Positions 27,701-35,110 of a stretch of DNA of 62,970 nt are shown piece after piece. The position numbers were made by a program, and so were the translations under genes. Source of the stretch: Tuberibacillus calidus DSM 17572 (lineage in GTDB: Bacteria > Bacillota > Bacilli > Bacillales > Sporolactobacillaceae); NCBI RefSeq assembly GCF_000430685.1, contig NZ_AUMM01000023.1, forward strand, positions 1 through 62,970. Direction: 5' to 3'. Each line of letters starts with the position of its first letter. Positions within the stretch are counted from its first letter, which is position 1. The notes beneath the pieces were generated by a model. It saw only the letters and a list, made by a program, of their open reading frames with translations, searched no databases and had not been told where the DNA came from.

Positions 27701-28440
27701 AGCGCGCTGAAGAACGTTTTACACTTGATGAGATCACAAGACAACCGAAAACGGTCATTACATCACCGGCGTTTTCTGGTTCGGAAAAAGGCGGCAGACG
27801 TTATTCGCCGTTTACGACGAATGTCGAACATCACCTGCCATGGCATACGCTCACAGGCCGACAACACTTTTACATCGACCACGAAATGATGCTGGAGTTC
27901 GGCGAAGGGTTTGCCATCTACAAACCGACCTTTTCACATGCACCGTTTCGCAGCAAGCGTCCCGATGTGAACGGAAAAGAAGTGACATTGAATTATCTGA
28001 CGCCGCATAATAAGTGGTCGGTTCACAGTATGTATTTTGATTCGCTCCCTATGTTGAGATTATTCCGCGGCGGACCGACCGTATGGATGAGTAAAGAAGA
28101 CGCTCGGGAGGCGGGAATTGAAGATAATGATTGGATTGAATGTTTTAACGAAAACGGCGTGGTTGTGGCACGCGCCGTCGTTTCCCACCGCATACCGAGC
28201 GGGATTGCCTATATGTACCACGCTCAGGATCGAACGATTAACGTTCCAGGAACGAAATTAACGGAAACGAGAGGCGGCACCCATAACAGCCCAACGCGCA
28301 TTCACATGAAGCCGACCCATATGATCGGCGGCTACGCACAACTCAGTTATGGCTTTAATTATTACGGGCCGACCGGTAACCAAAGGGATTTGAACGTGGT
28401 CATCCGCAAACTTGAGGAGGTTGATTGGCTTGAAGATTAA
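24775..28440 (+). CDS. narG: respiratory nitrate reductase, alpha subunit
   Basis: The molybdenum catalytic subunit that reduces nitrate to nitrite on the cytoplasmic face of the membrane. The N-terminal iron-sulfur motif is HGVNCTGSC (His-x3-Cys-x3-Cys) with the fourth Cys in CPRGASFSW. Molybdopterin-binding blocks include SPIPAMSMISYASG, YADLPPASPQIWGDQTDVPE, GSNLPMTRTPDAHFM and, near the end, GGTHNSPTRIHMKPTHM. The 1221-residue length from ATG 24775 is normal. A longer frame upstream would start before the promoter. The C-terminus overlaps narH by 11 bases. A second, broken copy lies at 38125-41797. Confidence 0.97.
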   Translation: MKRKRYPILEKLKYFTPREKMSDGWSEVSPKSRDWEDLYRKRWQHDKVVRSTHGVNCTGSCSWNIFVKDGIVTWENQQIDYPSTGPDMPDFEPRGCPRGASFSWYIYSPLRVKYPYIRGALLDLWREALAKNDHPVAAWRSIVENPELAKRYKSARGKGGFVRANWQEVLNIASAAMIYTIQKYGPDRIIGFSPIPAMSMISYASGARFLTLVGAPLLSFYDWYADLPPASPQIWGDQTDVPESSDWFNTGYMLVWGSNLPMTRTPDAHFMAEARYKGAKVVSISPDYAEYVKFADQWLSVKPGTDGALAMAMGHVILKEFYVKRQIPYFINYAKTFTDFPFLIKLTEKNGAWAADRFLRASDLGKEVKNSAWKPVVFNAQASDFAIPQGTLGSRWEKKGNWNLDMVDEGNGGVIDPVLSFYETGDETLTVQFPYFDNEKAILSRKVPVKKVVVGDETIYVATVFDLMLAHYGINRDHDISYDEPKPYTPAWQEKITGVKKELVIKIAREFAENAVETNGRSMIIMGAGINHWYHSDVIYRAILNLVLMVGAQGVNGGGWAHYVGQEKLRPVEGWQTIAFAKDWMAPPRQQNGTSFFYFATDQWRYERTPVSELTSPLYGKARYDHYADYNVLAARMGWLPSYPQFDRNSIDLYKEAAQNGAKTPEEVAQFVAKALKARTLKFAIEDPDNPVNFPRVLFTWRANLISSSGKGHEYFLKHLLGADNGLLNDDADTLRPQEIQWRENAPEGKLDLLINVDFRMSGTSLYSDIVLPAATWYEKTDLSSTDMHPFVHPFNPAIATPWEAKSDWDAFKELAKVFSNMAKECFAGPVKEIVTTPLAHDTADEMAQPFGIVHDWMKEDVMPEPNRTMPKIHIVERDYGAIYEKMIALGPNARNLPLGVKGISWFASDQYDLLKKVNGIHTKGIIKGLPDLSTDRKVAEAILTLSSTTNGKLAVRAWEDFEKQSGKKLKELALERAEERFTLDEITRQPKTVITSPAFSGSEKGGRRYSPFTTNVEHHLPWHTLTGRQHFYIDHEMMLEFGEGFAIYKPTFSHAPFRSKRPDVNGKEVTLNYLTPHNKWSVHSMYFDSLPMLRLFRGGPTVWMSKEDAREAGIEDNDWIECFNENGVVVARAVVSHRIPSGIAYMYHAQDRTINVPGTKLTETRGGTHNSPTRIHMKPTHMIGGYAQLSYGFNYYGPTGNQRDLNVVIRKLEEVDWLED

Positions 28441-29911
28441 AGCGCAAGTGGCAATGGTGATGAATTTGGATAAATGCATCGGCTGCCACACGTGTACGGT
28501 AACCTGTAAAAACACCTGGACGAATCGCCCTGGAACGGAGTATATGTACTTCAATAATGTAGAAACAAAGCCGGGGATCGGGTACCCGAAACGCTGGGAA
28601 AATCAAAATGAGTATCAAGGCGGTTGGGAATTAAAAAACGGGAAATTGACATTGCGATCTGGTGGCCGGTTTACGAGAATGCGCCAATTATTTTTCAATC
28701 CGAATCAACCAACCGTGGATGACTATTTTGAACCATGGACCTATGATTACGAAAAACTAACAAACAGTCCCGAGCAAAAACACCAGCCGGTAGCCCGGCC
28801 CTATTCGACGATCACCGGTGAGCCGATGGAGATCAAATGGGGGCCGAACTGGGAAGATGATCTCGCCGGCGCGCATGTGACCGGCTTGGAAGACCCGAAC
28901 TTAAGAGGCATCGAAGAATCGATCAAAATGGATTTTGAACAAACTTTTATGATGTATTTACCAAGAATTTGCGAACATTGCTTAAACCCGGCCTGCGTCT
29001 CGGCTTGTCCGTCGGGGGCGATGTATAAGCGGGATGAAGACGGGATTGTGCTCGTTGACCAAGAATCCTGTCGGGGATGGCGGATGTGCGTGTCCAGTTG
29101 CCCGTATAAAAAAGTCTATTTTAACTGGCAAACGAATAAGGCGGAAAAATGCACGCTATGCTTCCCGCGGATCGAAGCCGGCCTTCCGACCATTTGCTCG
29201 GAAACCTGTGTTGGCCGCATTCGCTACCTTGGCATTATTCTTTATGATGCTGACCGCGTCCTAGAAGCGGCTTCGGTTGAAAACGAGAAAGATTTATATG
29301 AATCACAATTAAGCGTCTTCCTCGACCCGAACGATCCAATGGTCATTGAGCAAGCATTGCGTGACGGCATTCCGGAAGATTGGATCGAAGCCGCTCAGCG
29401 CTCGCCAATTTATAAAATGGCTGTGGAATGGAAGATTGCGTTGCCGCTTCATCCGGAATACCGCACGCTTCCAATGGTTTGGTATGTCCCGCCGCTCAGC
29501 CCGATCATGAATCTTTTTGAAGGAAAAGGTTCACAAGCCGACCCGGATGATGTTTTTCCGGCTATTGATCAAATGCGGATTCCGATCGAATATTTGGCTA
29601 ATCTTTTATCGGCGGGCGATACCGACGTCATTCGCACGGTGTTAAAGAAAATGGCGGCGATGCGCCGCCATATGCGGTTGGTAACGCGCGGAAAGGAACC
29701 GGATACGAAACTTCTCGCAGAACTTGGCCTTGATGCCGAAACCGTGGAAGCGATGTATCGGTTGCTTGCCATCGCCAAATACAACGACCGCTTTGTGATA
29801 CCGAAAGCACACCGGGAGGATGTTTCGGATTTAATGTTGGAACAAGGCGCTTGTGGTTTGGATTTTGAAGGAGGACCCGGTTCTTGCGGAGTCTTTCGTC
29901 AGGGGGTTTAA
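28430..29911 (+). CDS. narH: respiratory nitrate reductase, beta subunit
   Basis: The iron-sulfur subunit that passes electrons from NarI to NarG. Four cysteine groups are visible: CIGCHTCTVTC, CEHCLNPACVSACPSG, CRGWRMCVSSCPY (Trp replaces one Cys, as in the 3Fe-4S cluster of known NarH) and CTLCFPRIEAGLPTICSETC. The TTG at 28430 gives LKIKAQVAMVMNLDKC, matching the usual start, and lies nine bases after AGGAGG inside the end of narG. The length is 493. Confidence 0.97.
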   Translation: MKIKAQVAMVMNLDKCIGCHTCTVTCKNTWTNRPGTEYMYFNNVETKPGIGYPKRWENQNEYQGGWELKNGKLTLRSGGRFTRMRQLFFNPNQPTVDDYFEPWTYDYEKLTNSPEQKHQPVARPYSTITGEPMEIKWGPNWEDDLAGAHVTGLEDPNLRGIEESIKMDFEQTFMMYLPRICEHCLNPACVSACPSGAMYKRDEDGIVLVDQESCRGWRMCVSSCPYKKVYFNWQTNKAEKCTLCFPRIEAGLPTICSETCVGRIRYLGIILYDADRVLEAASVENEKDLYESQLSVFLDPNDPMVIEQALRDGIPEDWIEAAQRSPIYKMAVEWKIALPLHPEYRTLPMVWYVPPLSPIMNLFEGKGSQADPDDVFPAIDQMRIPIEYLANLLSAGDTDVIRTVLKKMAAMRRHMRLVTRGKEPDTKLLAELGLDAETVEAMYRLLAIAKYNDRFVIPKAHREDVSDLMLEQGACGLDFEGGPGSCGVFRQGV

Positions 29912-29914
29912 TCC

Positions 29915-30460
29915 ATGGTTAAAGATCCGGCGATTTATAAAATCTGTTCCTATCTCTTGCAATATCCAGATGAAAAAATGAAACAATCACTGGAAACTAT
30001 AAAAGAGATTATTAAAGAAATCGGCGGCGAAACGGGAGAACATCTGCTTCTCCCAGTCGTTGAATATTTACAAAAAACAGATACGGATGACTTAATCACC
30101 CGCTATGTTCAGATCTTTGATTTCGGTAAAAAGACCAATCTATATGTCACTTACGCCATCCATGGGGAGCAGCGGGAGAGGGGAGCGGCCCTACTTGAAA
30201 TTAAACAGATCTACCAAAAAGCCGGTTGGCAAATGCCAGATGACGAACTTCCCGATTATTTGCCGCTGATGTTGGAGTTTGCCGCTCTTTCCGACGATGG
30301 CATACGTTTACTGGAACGTTATGCTGAACATATCCGGGCCATTGCCGAAGAACTGGCTAAGGCGGACAGTCTCTATCAAAATGTTCTTAGGTTTATTATA
30401 CTAACTGTAGAGGCAGGCCGGGAAGAATCCATTGCGATGGGAGGAAGAAGCCATGCTTAA
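29915..30460 (+). CDS. narJ: nitrate reductase molybdenum cofactor assembly chaperone
   Basis: A cytoplasmic, all-helical chaperone (181 residues) needed to insert the cofactor into NarG; it is not part of the final enzyme. Family features are the ICSYLLQYPDE start, YVQIFDFGKKTNLYVTYAIHGEQRERGAAL and LPDYLPLMLEF. ATG 29915 is eight bases after AGGGGG, and the stop overlaps narI by eight bases. Confidence 0.94.
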   Translation: MVKDPAIYKICSYLLQYPDEKMKQSLETIKEIIKEIGGETGEHLLLPVVEYLQKTDTDDLITRYVQIFDFGKKTNLYVTYAIHGEQRERGAALLEIKQIYQKAGWQMPDDELPDYLPLMLEFAALSDDGIRLLERYAEHIRAIAEELAKADSLYQNVLRFIILTVEAGREESIAMGGRSHA

Positions 30461-31160
30461 TCAATTTTTCTGGGTGATCCTTCCTTATCTCGTTATGGTC
30501 ATTTTCATCGGCGGACATCTCTATCGTTTTCATTATAATCAATTGGGTTGGACGGCAAAATCGAGTGAGTTTTTGGAGAAAAACGGTTTAAAATGGGGCA
30601 GCCGGATGTTTCACTGGGGCATCATCATGGTTTTCTTTGGCCATGTGGCAGGCCTCTTAGTTCCCGTTCAGGTTTACCGGTCGCTAGGCATTAGTGATCA
30701 TCTCTATCATATGGCGGCTGTCTGGGGAGGGGGTGCCGCTGGTATTCTGACTTGTGCGGGCATCTTGACACTGCTCCTGCGCCGCGTTAGCTCAACCCGG
30801 GTGCGGAAAACATCCCGAATCAGTGATTTTCTAGCGGTTTTCTTCCTAGCTGCGGTCATTATTTTCGGTTTGATGGCCACGTTTACGAATGCGGCAAGTG
30901 CCACGGAATTTGATTATCGGGAAACGATCAACCCGTGGGTGCGCGGAATACTCAGTTTTCACCCCAACGCAGATTATATGAAGGACGTCCCGCTCCCATT
31001 TAAAATTCATATTTTGGCGACAATGGCCTTGGGGGCTATATGGCCGTTTACACGGCTCGTGCATGTGTTCAGCCTGCCGTTAAGTTATCTGAACCGCAGT
31101 TACGTCTTGTACAGAAAGCGCACGAACCGCCGCGTTCAGTACGGCAGCAAAAAATTTTGA
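30453..31160 (+). CDS. narI: respiratory nitrate reductase, gamma subunit (cytochrome b)
   Basis: The membrane anchor with two b hemes that oxidises menaquinol. It has five membrane helices in 235 residues. Heme-ligand histidines lie in FHWGIIMVFFGHVAG and in KIHILATMALGAIWPFTRLVHVFSLP. The ATG at 30453 has GGGAGGAAG upstream; a longer reading begins inside narJ. Confidence 0.95.
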   Translation: MLNQFFWVILPYLVMVIFIGGHLYRFHYNQLGWTAKSSEFLEKNGLKWGSRMFHWGIIMVFFGHVAGLLVPVQVYRSLGISDHLYHMAAVWGGGAAGILTCAGILTLLLRRVSSTRVRKTSRISDFLAVFFLAAVIIFGLMATFTNAASATEFDYRETINPWVRGILSFHPNADYMKDVPLPFKIHILATMALGAIWPFTRLVHVFSLPLSYLNRSYVLYRKRTNRRVQYGSKKF

Positions 31161-31182
31161 ATCATTGGAAGGGGTTTAAGCC

Positions 31183-32286
31183 ATGGATCAATTCCCGTTC
31201 TTGGCTGTAACCGCAATAATATTGGGGGGGTTTATAAGGTTCATCTTTTTAAAAAAAGTGACGGTTTCCACGCCCTCGATGGCGGCGGTGATGGCAGCTG
31301 GAATTTTCCTGTTTGCCTCTTTGCCGAAAATACCATGGCTCAGCCCGTTTTCAAAAGAACTGTCCGCCGTTTTATTTGCGACATGGTTTTGGATTGGGGC
31401 TTCCATTCTTTATACTGTTTTTAAAGGTGACATCTATAAAAAACATTTTGAGCATCCCATCAAAATGTTTGCGGTTGGTACTTGGGTAGCTGGAACAAGC
31501 GTCCTGACCAATGTTTTACTCAAATACTTTACAGATTTGGGCTTCCTACCAGCAATGTTGGCTGCCTTTAATACGGGTTTATGGATCGTGTATCTCATCT
31601 TCTGTTTGAAAAATTACGTGACCATACTTTCAGGACCACTAAAAGATAAAATCCATGGTGTCGTTCTGCTTGCTACGGTTAGCACGCAATCTTTGGTGCT
31701 CCTTTGGAATAATATATATCCAACAATTATGACACCACTGGTGGATCGCACGATAATAGCTTTGGGCATACTCTTTTATCTGATTGGCTTTATTCTGATC
31801 GCAAGGCGTTTCTTTTTTAACAAAGGCTGGTCACTTGAAGATGATTGGACGAATACGAATTGCATCATTCACGGTGCCATTTCGATCACCGGTCTCGCTC
31901 AAGCGGCAACTCATGCCTTCCCGGCCGCTTTTACATGGGTCTTGTGGACGTGGGTGTTCGTTTGGTTTATAGTGGTGGAATTACTGGAAGTATACCGGGC
32001 GAAAAAGCGCATCGCAAAGTACGGTGTAAAATCTGGCCTTTTCCACTATGACGTCACCCAGTGGTCCAGAAACTTTACCTTTGGCATGTTTTATGCTTTT
32101 ACGATCCAGTTCGAAGGTTTTGGAGTTCCTATTCTCGGGAAGCTTCATGCCCTAGTGGCTCATTATGGTTATTGGCTGGTCTTCTTGTTTATCTTTATAG
32201 AGACCGTACTCTTCCTTGTTACACAAGTGGATCCGTTATGGTATTCTAAGAACAAACGACATCGGGAAGGAGGTATGCTTTATTAA
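31183..32286 (+). CDS. ten-helix membrane protein in the nar operon, resembling TDT/SLAC1-type anion transporters
   Basis: A 367-residue integral membrane protein with about ten hydrophobic helices and short loops (for example PIKMFAVGTWVAGTSVLTNV, LVLLWNNIYPTIMTP, TNTNCIIHGAISITGLAQAA). The helix count and the position of small residues resemble the TDT (TehA/SLAC1) channel family, but I cannot align a diagnostic motif and this assignment is weak. It starts 22 bases after narI and overlaps the next gene, so it belongs to the nar operon. No NarK-type transporter is present in either nar cluster, so a role in nitrate or nitrite movement is plausible by context. ATG 31183 follows GGAAGGGG. Confidence 0.6.
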   Translation: MDQFPFLAVTAIILGGFIRFIFLKKVTVSTPSMAAVMAAGIFLFASLPKIPWLSPFSKELSAVLFATWFWIGASILYTVFKGDIYKKHFEHPIKMFAVGTWVAGTSVLTNVLLKYFTDLGFLPAMLAAFNTGLWIVYLIFCLKNYVTILSGPLKDKIHGVVLLATVSTQSLVLLWNNIYPTIMTPLVDRTIIALGILFYLIGFILIARRFFFNKGWSLEDDWTNTNCIIHGAISITGLAQAATHAFPAAFTWVLWTWVFVWFIVVELLEVYRAKKRIAKYGVKSGLFHYDVTQWSRNFTFGMFYAFTIQFEGFGVPILGKLHALVAHYGYWLVFLFIFIETVLFLVTQVDPLWYSKNKRHREGGMLY

Positions 32287-32731
32287 AAGACATAAAGCGT
32301 TACACCCGCTGAGCCACCACCATCACCATGCGCTCGTTGCGGCATTGAAGCTCAAACGCGTCGGAACGGAACAAAGCGATTTAAGCCCGGAAGATGTGGT
32401 CCGTGAACTGAAAAGATTTTGGGAGAACGGCGGAAATGAGCATTTCCAGGAAGAGGAAGAAATTTTGCTCCCGGCGTATGCTCAGTATGAGGAGATCGAT
32501 AAGCCGGAAATCGCTGAAAATCTATTGGAGCATGTCAAAATCCGTTCTTTAATTGACCAAGTGCTTCGGACGACGCCGCCATCCATTGATGAGTTGCATA
32601 AACTAGGGGACATGCTTGAAGCCCATGTACGCAAAGAAGAGCGCGTCATTTTTCCGATGATAGAAAAAGCCCTTCCGGAAGAGAGATTATATGAATTGGC
32701 GACGCATTTTCATGTGAATGCCTCCCGATGA
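32282..32731 (+). CDS. hemerythrin-like HHE domain protein, apparent ATT start
   Basis: A 149-residue four-helix iron-binding protein. The metal ligands appear as LSHHHHHALVAAL near the start, EHFQEEEEILLP, LEHVKIR and HVRKEERVIFPMIE. Relatives begin with a few residues before RHKALHPLSHHHHH, which places the start at ATT 32282 (Ile-Lys-Arg-His). A perfect AAGGAGG at 32267-32273 lies eight bases upstream of it. No ATG, GTG or TTG is available nearby; the next upstream option, TTG 32216, lies inside the preceding gene without a ribosome binding site. It closes the first nar operon. Such proteins are linked to oxygen or NO handling. Confidence 0.8.
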   Translation: MKRHKALHPLSHHHHHALVAALKLKRVGTEQSDLSPEDVVRELKRFWENGGNEHFQEEEEILLPAYAQYEEIDKPEIAENLLEHVKIRSLIDQVLRTTPPSIDELHKLGDMLEAHVRKEERVIFPMIEKALPEERLYELATHFHVNASR

Positions 32732-32759
32732 AAGAATCGGGAAGGGGTTTATTCAAAAA

Positions 32760-32812
32760 AGGAGCTGTATCGAAAGCCCCAAATAGGGACTTTTGAGACA
32801 GCCCTTTTTTAA
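32760..32812 (+). terminator. terminator of the first nar operon
   Basis: A long imperfect hairpin pairing GGAGCTGTATCGAAAGCCCC with GGGACTTTTGAGACAGCCC, followed by TTTTTT. Confidence 0.8.
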
Positions 32813-32878
32813 TGGTAAGAAGGTAATGAATGGGTTGAACTCAAAACTGAGTCGGCCTATTTTTTTACCTCTTCAAAA

Positions 32879-32894
32879 TGTGATGTGCTTCACA
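32879..32894 (+). promoter_or_regulatory. Fnr box upstream of fnr
   Basis: TGTGA-TGTGCT-TCACA, a perfect match to TGTGA-N6-TCACA. TATAAT at 32937-32942 would start transcription near 32949 and put the box at about -62; a nearer -10 is not evident. Autoregulation of fnr is likely. Confidence 0.75.
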
Positions 32895-32975
32895 AAACGG
32901 AAATAACTTAGCGGTTATTCTTAAGGTAAACGGATATATAATTAAAAGCTAGTTTGCTTAAAGGATGTGTGAGGC

Positions 32976-33695
32976 ATGACTACGGTTCCACGACTAACTT
33001 TAAATGTAGAAAACAACGCGTGTCATTTTTCACAGGCTTCACTGGATATATTGAAAAGGGAAATGATTAACAAAGAATTTTTCCAAGGGTCGAAAATCTT
33101 TCTCCAAGGTGACAAACCTCTTGGCTTTTATTACGTAAAAGAGGGCACTGTCAAGCTGTCAAAAACCAGTGATGATGGGACGGATTTAGTGCTTTATTAC
33201 TTCTTTCCCGGTGATTTTTTTGGGGAATTGGAACCGCAAAAGAACGGAAAAAGCATCTTTACGGCTGAAGCTGAAACGCGTGTCCGTCTCGGAGTGATCC
33301 CGCAGGAGGAACTGGAATTTCTGTTATTTCAACATGGCAATTTAGCTGTTGAATATGCGAAATGGCTTGGTGAAATGCAGCATGCCACGCAATTAAAATT
33401 GCGCGATTTGCTTTTTCACGGCAAAAACGGGGCGCTTGCTTCCACAATTATCAGGATGTCCAATACTTATGGCATAAATGACGGCGGCCAATATCTCATC
33501 ACACGAAAGTTTACACATTCGGAACTAGCTAGTCTAATCGGTGCAACGCGGGAAACGGTGAACCGGATGCTTTCCAAATTCAAAAAGGATGGCTTAATTG
33601 ACTATGATCATGGACGCATAAAAATTGTCAATTTAGAAGAGCTTAAAAAAGTCTGTCACTGTGAGGGCTGTCCAAATACGATTTGCCGATTATAG
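32976..33695 (+). CDS. fnr: anaerobic transcriptional regulator Fnr (Bacillus type)
   Basis: A 239-residue Crp/Fnr protein with a C-terminal iron-sulfur cluster. The effector barrel covers about residues 30-145 and the helix-turn-helix reads FTHSELASLIGATRETVNRM, with Crp-like R-E-T-x-x-R that fits TGTGA boxes. Cysteines C227, C229, C232 and C237 (VCHCEGCPNTICRL) match the C-terminal ligand set of B. subtilis Fnr, unlike the N-terminal set of E. coli. It should be active without oxygen. Fnr boxes before itself, qox, the DUF2249-ferredoxin pair and 36841 define a likely local regulon. ATG 32976 follows GGATGTGTGAGG. Confidence 0.93.
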   Translation: MTTVPRLTLNVENNACHFSQASLDILKREMINKEFFQGSKIFLQGDKPLGFYYVKEGTVKLSKTSDDGTDLVLYYFFPGDFFGELEPQKNGKSIFTAEAETRVRLGVIPQEELEFLLFQHGNLAVEYAKWLGEMQHATQLKLRDLLFHGKNGALASTIIRMSNTYGINDGGQYLITRKFTHSELASLIGATRETVNRMLSKFKKDGLIDYDHGRIKIVNLEELKKVCHCEGCPNTICRL

Positions 33696-33700
33696 AAGAA

Positions 33701-33738
33701 AAAGTGTGAAATCGAAATTGGGATTTCACACTTTTTTG
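33701..33738. terminator. bidirectional terminator between fnr and ric
   Basis: AAAGTGTGAAATC pairs with GATTTCACACTTT around a short loop, with A-rich and T-rich flanks on the two sides. Confidence 0.88.
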
Positions 33739-33790
33739 TTTCGTATTTGATCGGAATATGATTTGGTCGTCTCATTGGGTCAACTTCATA

Positions 33791-34495
33791 TTAAGCGGTT
33801 TTTTCTTGGGCGATTCTCGGAAATAAAATGTTATTTTCTAAATGAATGTGTTGAAACATGTCGGATTCCAGTTCCTCAAGCTGCTGATAGGTTAAAGAAT
33901 ATGTTCGGCAAGCATCCGAGGGAATGAAATAATCGCGTGTGATGTTACGCAATTCTTTCAGAATGTCACCCGAAGCATCATGTTCGCTTTCAAGGGTTTC
34001 GATGTCTTTTAATAGCTCATCTAAGGATTTAGTTGTGCGGTCTTTTTCATAGGCTTCAATTTTAGGGAAAATATTGACCTCTTCTTCAATTAAATGATGT
34101 TCTAATTCACCTTTTAACTTGTTAAATAAACGGTGAACGCGTTCTAGCTCCGGATGGTTTTTTCCATGAACCCGATAGATTTTCGCTACCAAAGCGCTAA
34201 GCTCGGGTAAGACGCGATGCAAATAGGCATGATGGGTTTGAACCACATAGTCCATTAATTCTTTATAGCTTGCCTTAGTCCAATCGATTTCTTGAACCGT
34301 ATTGTCGTTCTTTTCTTTGTAAAGCGCATTTAATTGGTTCATAAAATGATCAGCATCAATTTGCTTTTCTTCTAATACTTCACCGATGGGGCGGTCACCG
34401 CCGCAGCAAAAGTCAATTTTGTGTTCTTTAAATAGCTGGCTGGCCATGGGAAATTCAACGACGATGTCACCGGTTTTGGAATTTTTGGTAAACAT
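33791..34495 (-). CDS. ric: iron-sulfur cluster repair di-iron protein (Ric/ScdA/YtfE)
   Basis: Repairs iron-sulfur clusters damaged by nitric oxide or peroxide. The N-terminal ScdA domain (about residues 1-60) has DFCCGGDRPIGE, and the di-iron hemerythrin-like domain carries ligands in THHAYLHRVLP, EHHLIEEEVNIFP, ESEHDASGD and FQHIHLENNILFP. The 234-residue length is typical. ATG 34495 lies eight bases after AAGGTG. A TTGAT-N4-ATCAA operator lies upstream, which fits induction by a Crp/Fnr-family regulator during nitrate respiration. Confidence 0.94.
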   Translation of the reverse strand: MFTKNSKTGDIVVEFPMASQLFKEHKIDFCCGGDRPIGEVLEEKQIDADHFMNQLNALYKEKNDNTVQEIDWTKASYKELMDYVVQTHHAYLHRVLPELSALVAKIYRVHGKNHPELERVHRLFNKLKGELEHHLIEEEVNIFPKIEAYEKDRTTKSLDELLKDIETLESEHDASGDILKELRNITRDYFIPSDACRTYSLTYQQLEELESDMFQHIHLENNILFPRIAQEKTA

Positions 34496-34529
34496 TCATC
34501 ATACACCTTCTTTCCTTTAGTCACATCAT

Positions 34530-34572
34530 TTTATAGGTGATTTAGAGCCAGGTTTGCGTTGATCTAAATCAA
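34530..34572 (-). promoter_or_regulatory. ric promoter with Fnr/Dnr-type operator
   Basis: A perfect palindrome TTGAT-CTAA-ATCAA lies at 34559-34572. On the minus strand TATAAA (34535-34530) is the likely -10 box, with a start near 34523, so the operator centre lies at about -42. The site matches the TTGAT-N4-ATCAA consensus of Fnr/Anr/Dnr regulators rather than the TGTGA form. Confidence 0.65.
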
Positions 34573-34715
34573 CAACTTTTTCATACGTCTTTATAGATCA
34601 GTTGTTTGTTTTTCCTCGTATAGAGACTTCTTGGATCCTGTAGGACTTAACATGGTTTCTCCTCTTTAAAATTTGGAATAGGAAACAAAACAGATGCTGC
34701 TTTCCTCTTAAAGTC

Positions 34716-35021
34716 TTATCGGCCACCCCAAAGCGCTTCCTTGGCAGCCTGTGACATCATTTCTGGGGTCCATTGCGGCTCCCAGACCAATTCCACGATG
34801 TGGTTGGTATGACCGGTTGCTTCTTTTAGCTCATACATAATGGCGGTTTCAATCGTATTGTGGAGCGGACAACCAGGTGTCGTCAGTGTCATGGTCACTT
34901 TCACACTTTGGTCCTCGAAAACATCAATGCCGTAGACTAAGCCGAGATCAACAATATTGATGCCGAGTTCAGGGTCAATCACATTTTTTAAGATTTCAAG
35001 AACTTTTTCATTATCGATCAT
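34716..35021 (-). CDS. DUF59/MIP18 family metal-sulfur cluster assembly factor
   Basis: A 101-residue protein of the SufT/PaaD group. It has the family core VIDPELGINIVDLGLVYGI, then VKVTMTLTTPGCPLHNTI, with one conserved Cys in TTPGCP that can hold a metal or cluster, and a short tail (VWEPQWTPEMMSQAAKE) typical of the group. ATG 35021 is preceded by AGGGG; a GTG at 35030 is less well spaced. It lies 90 bases after the membrane protein gene and before ric, so the module pairs cluster assembly with cluster repair. Confidence 0.9.
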   Translation of the reverse strand: MIDNEKVLEILKNVIDPELGINIVDLGLVYGIDVFEDQSVKVTMTLTTPGCPLHNTIETAIMYELKEATGHTNHIVELVWEPQWTPEMMSQAAKEALWGGR

Positions 35022-35110
35022 CGGGCACACCCCTTTCGAATGTCATGAAAATGGGATATTTCATCGTACTCTTCAAAGAGTCAGAGGGCGGTGGAGGTTC
35101 CACCTTTTTT

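Noticed and set aside
25073-28554. Long minus-strand frames opposite narG and narH
   Set aside because: They are shadows of strongly conserved genes, have no ribosome binding sites, and their translations look unnatural.
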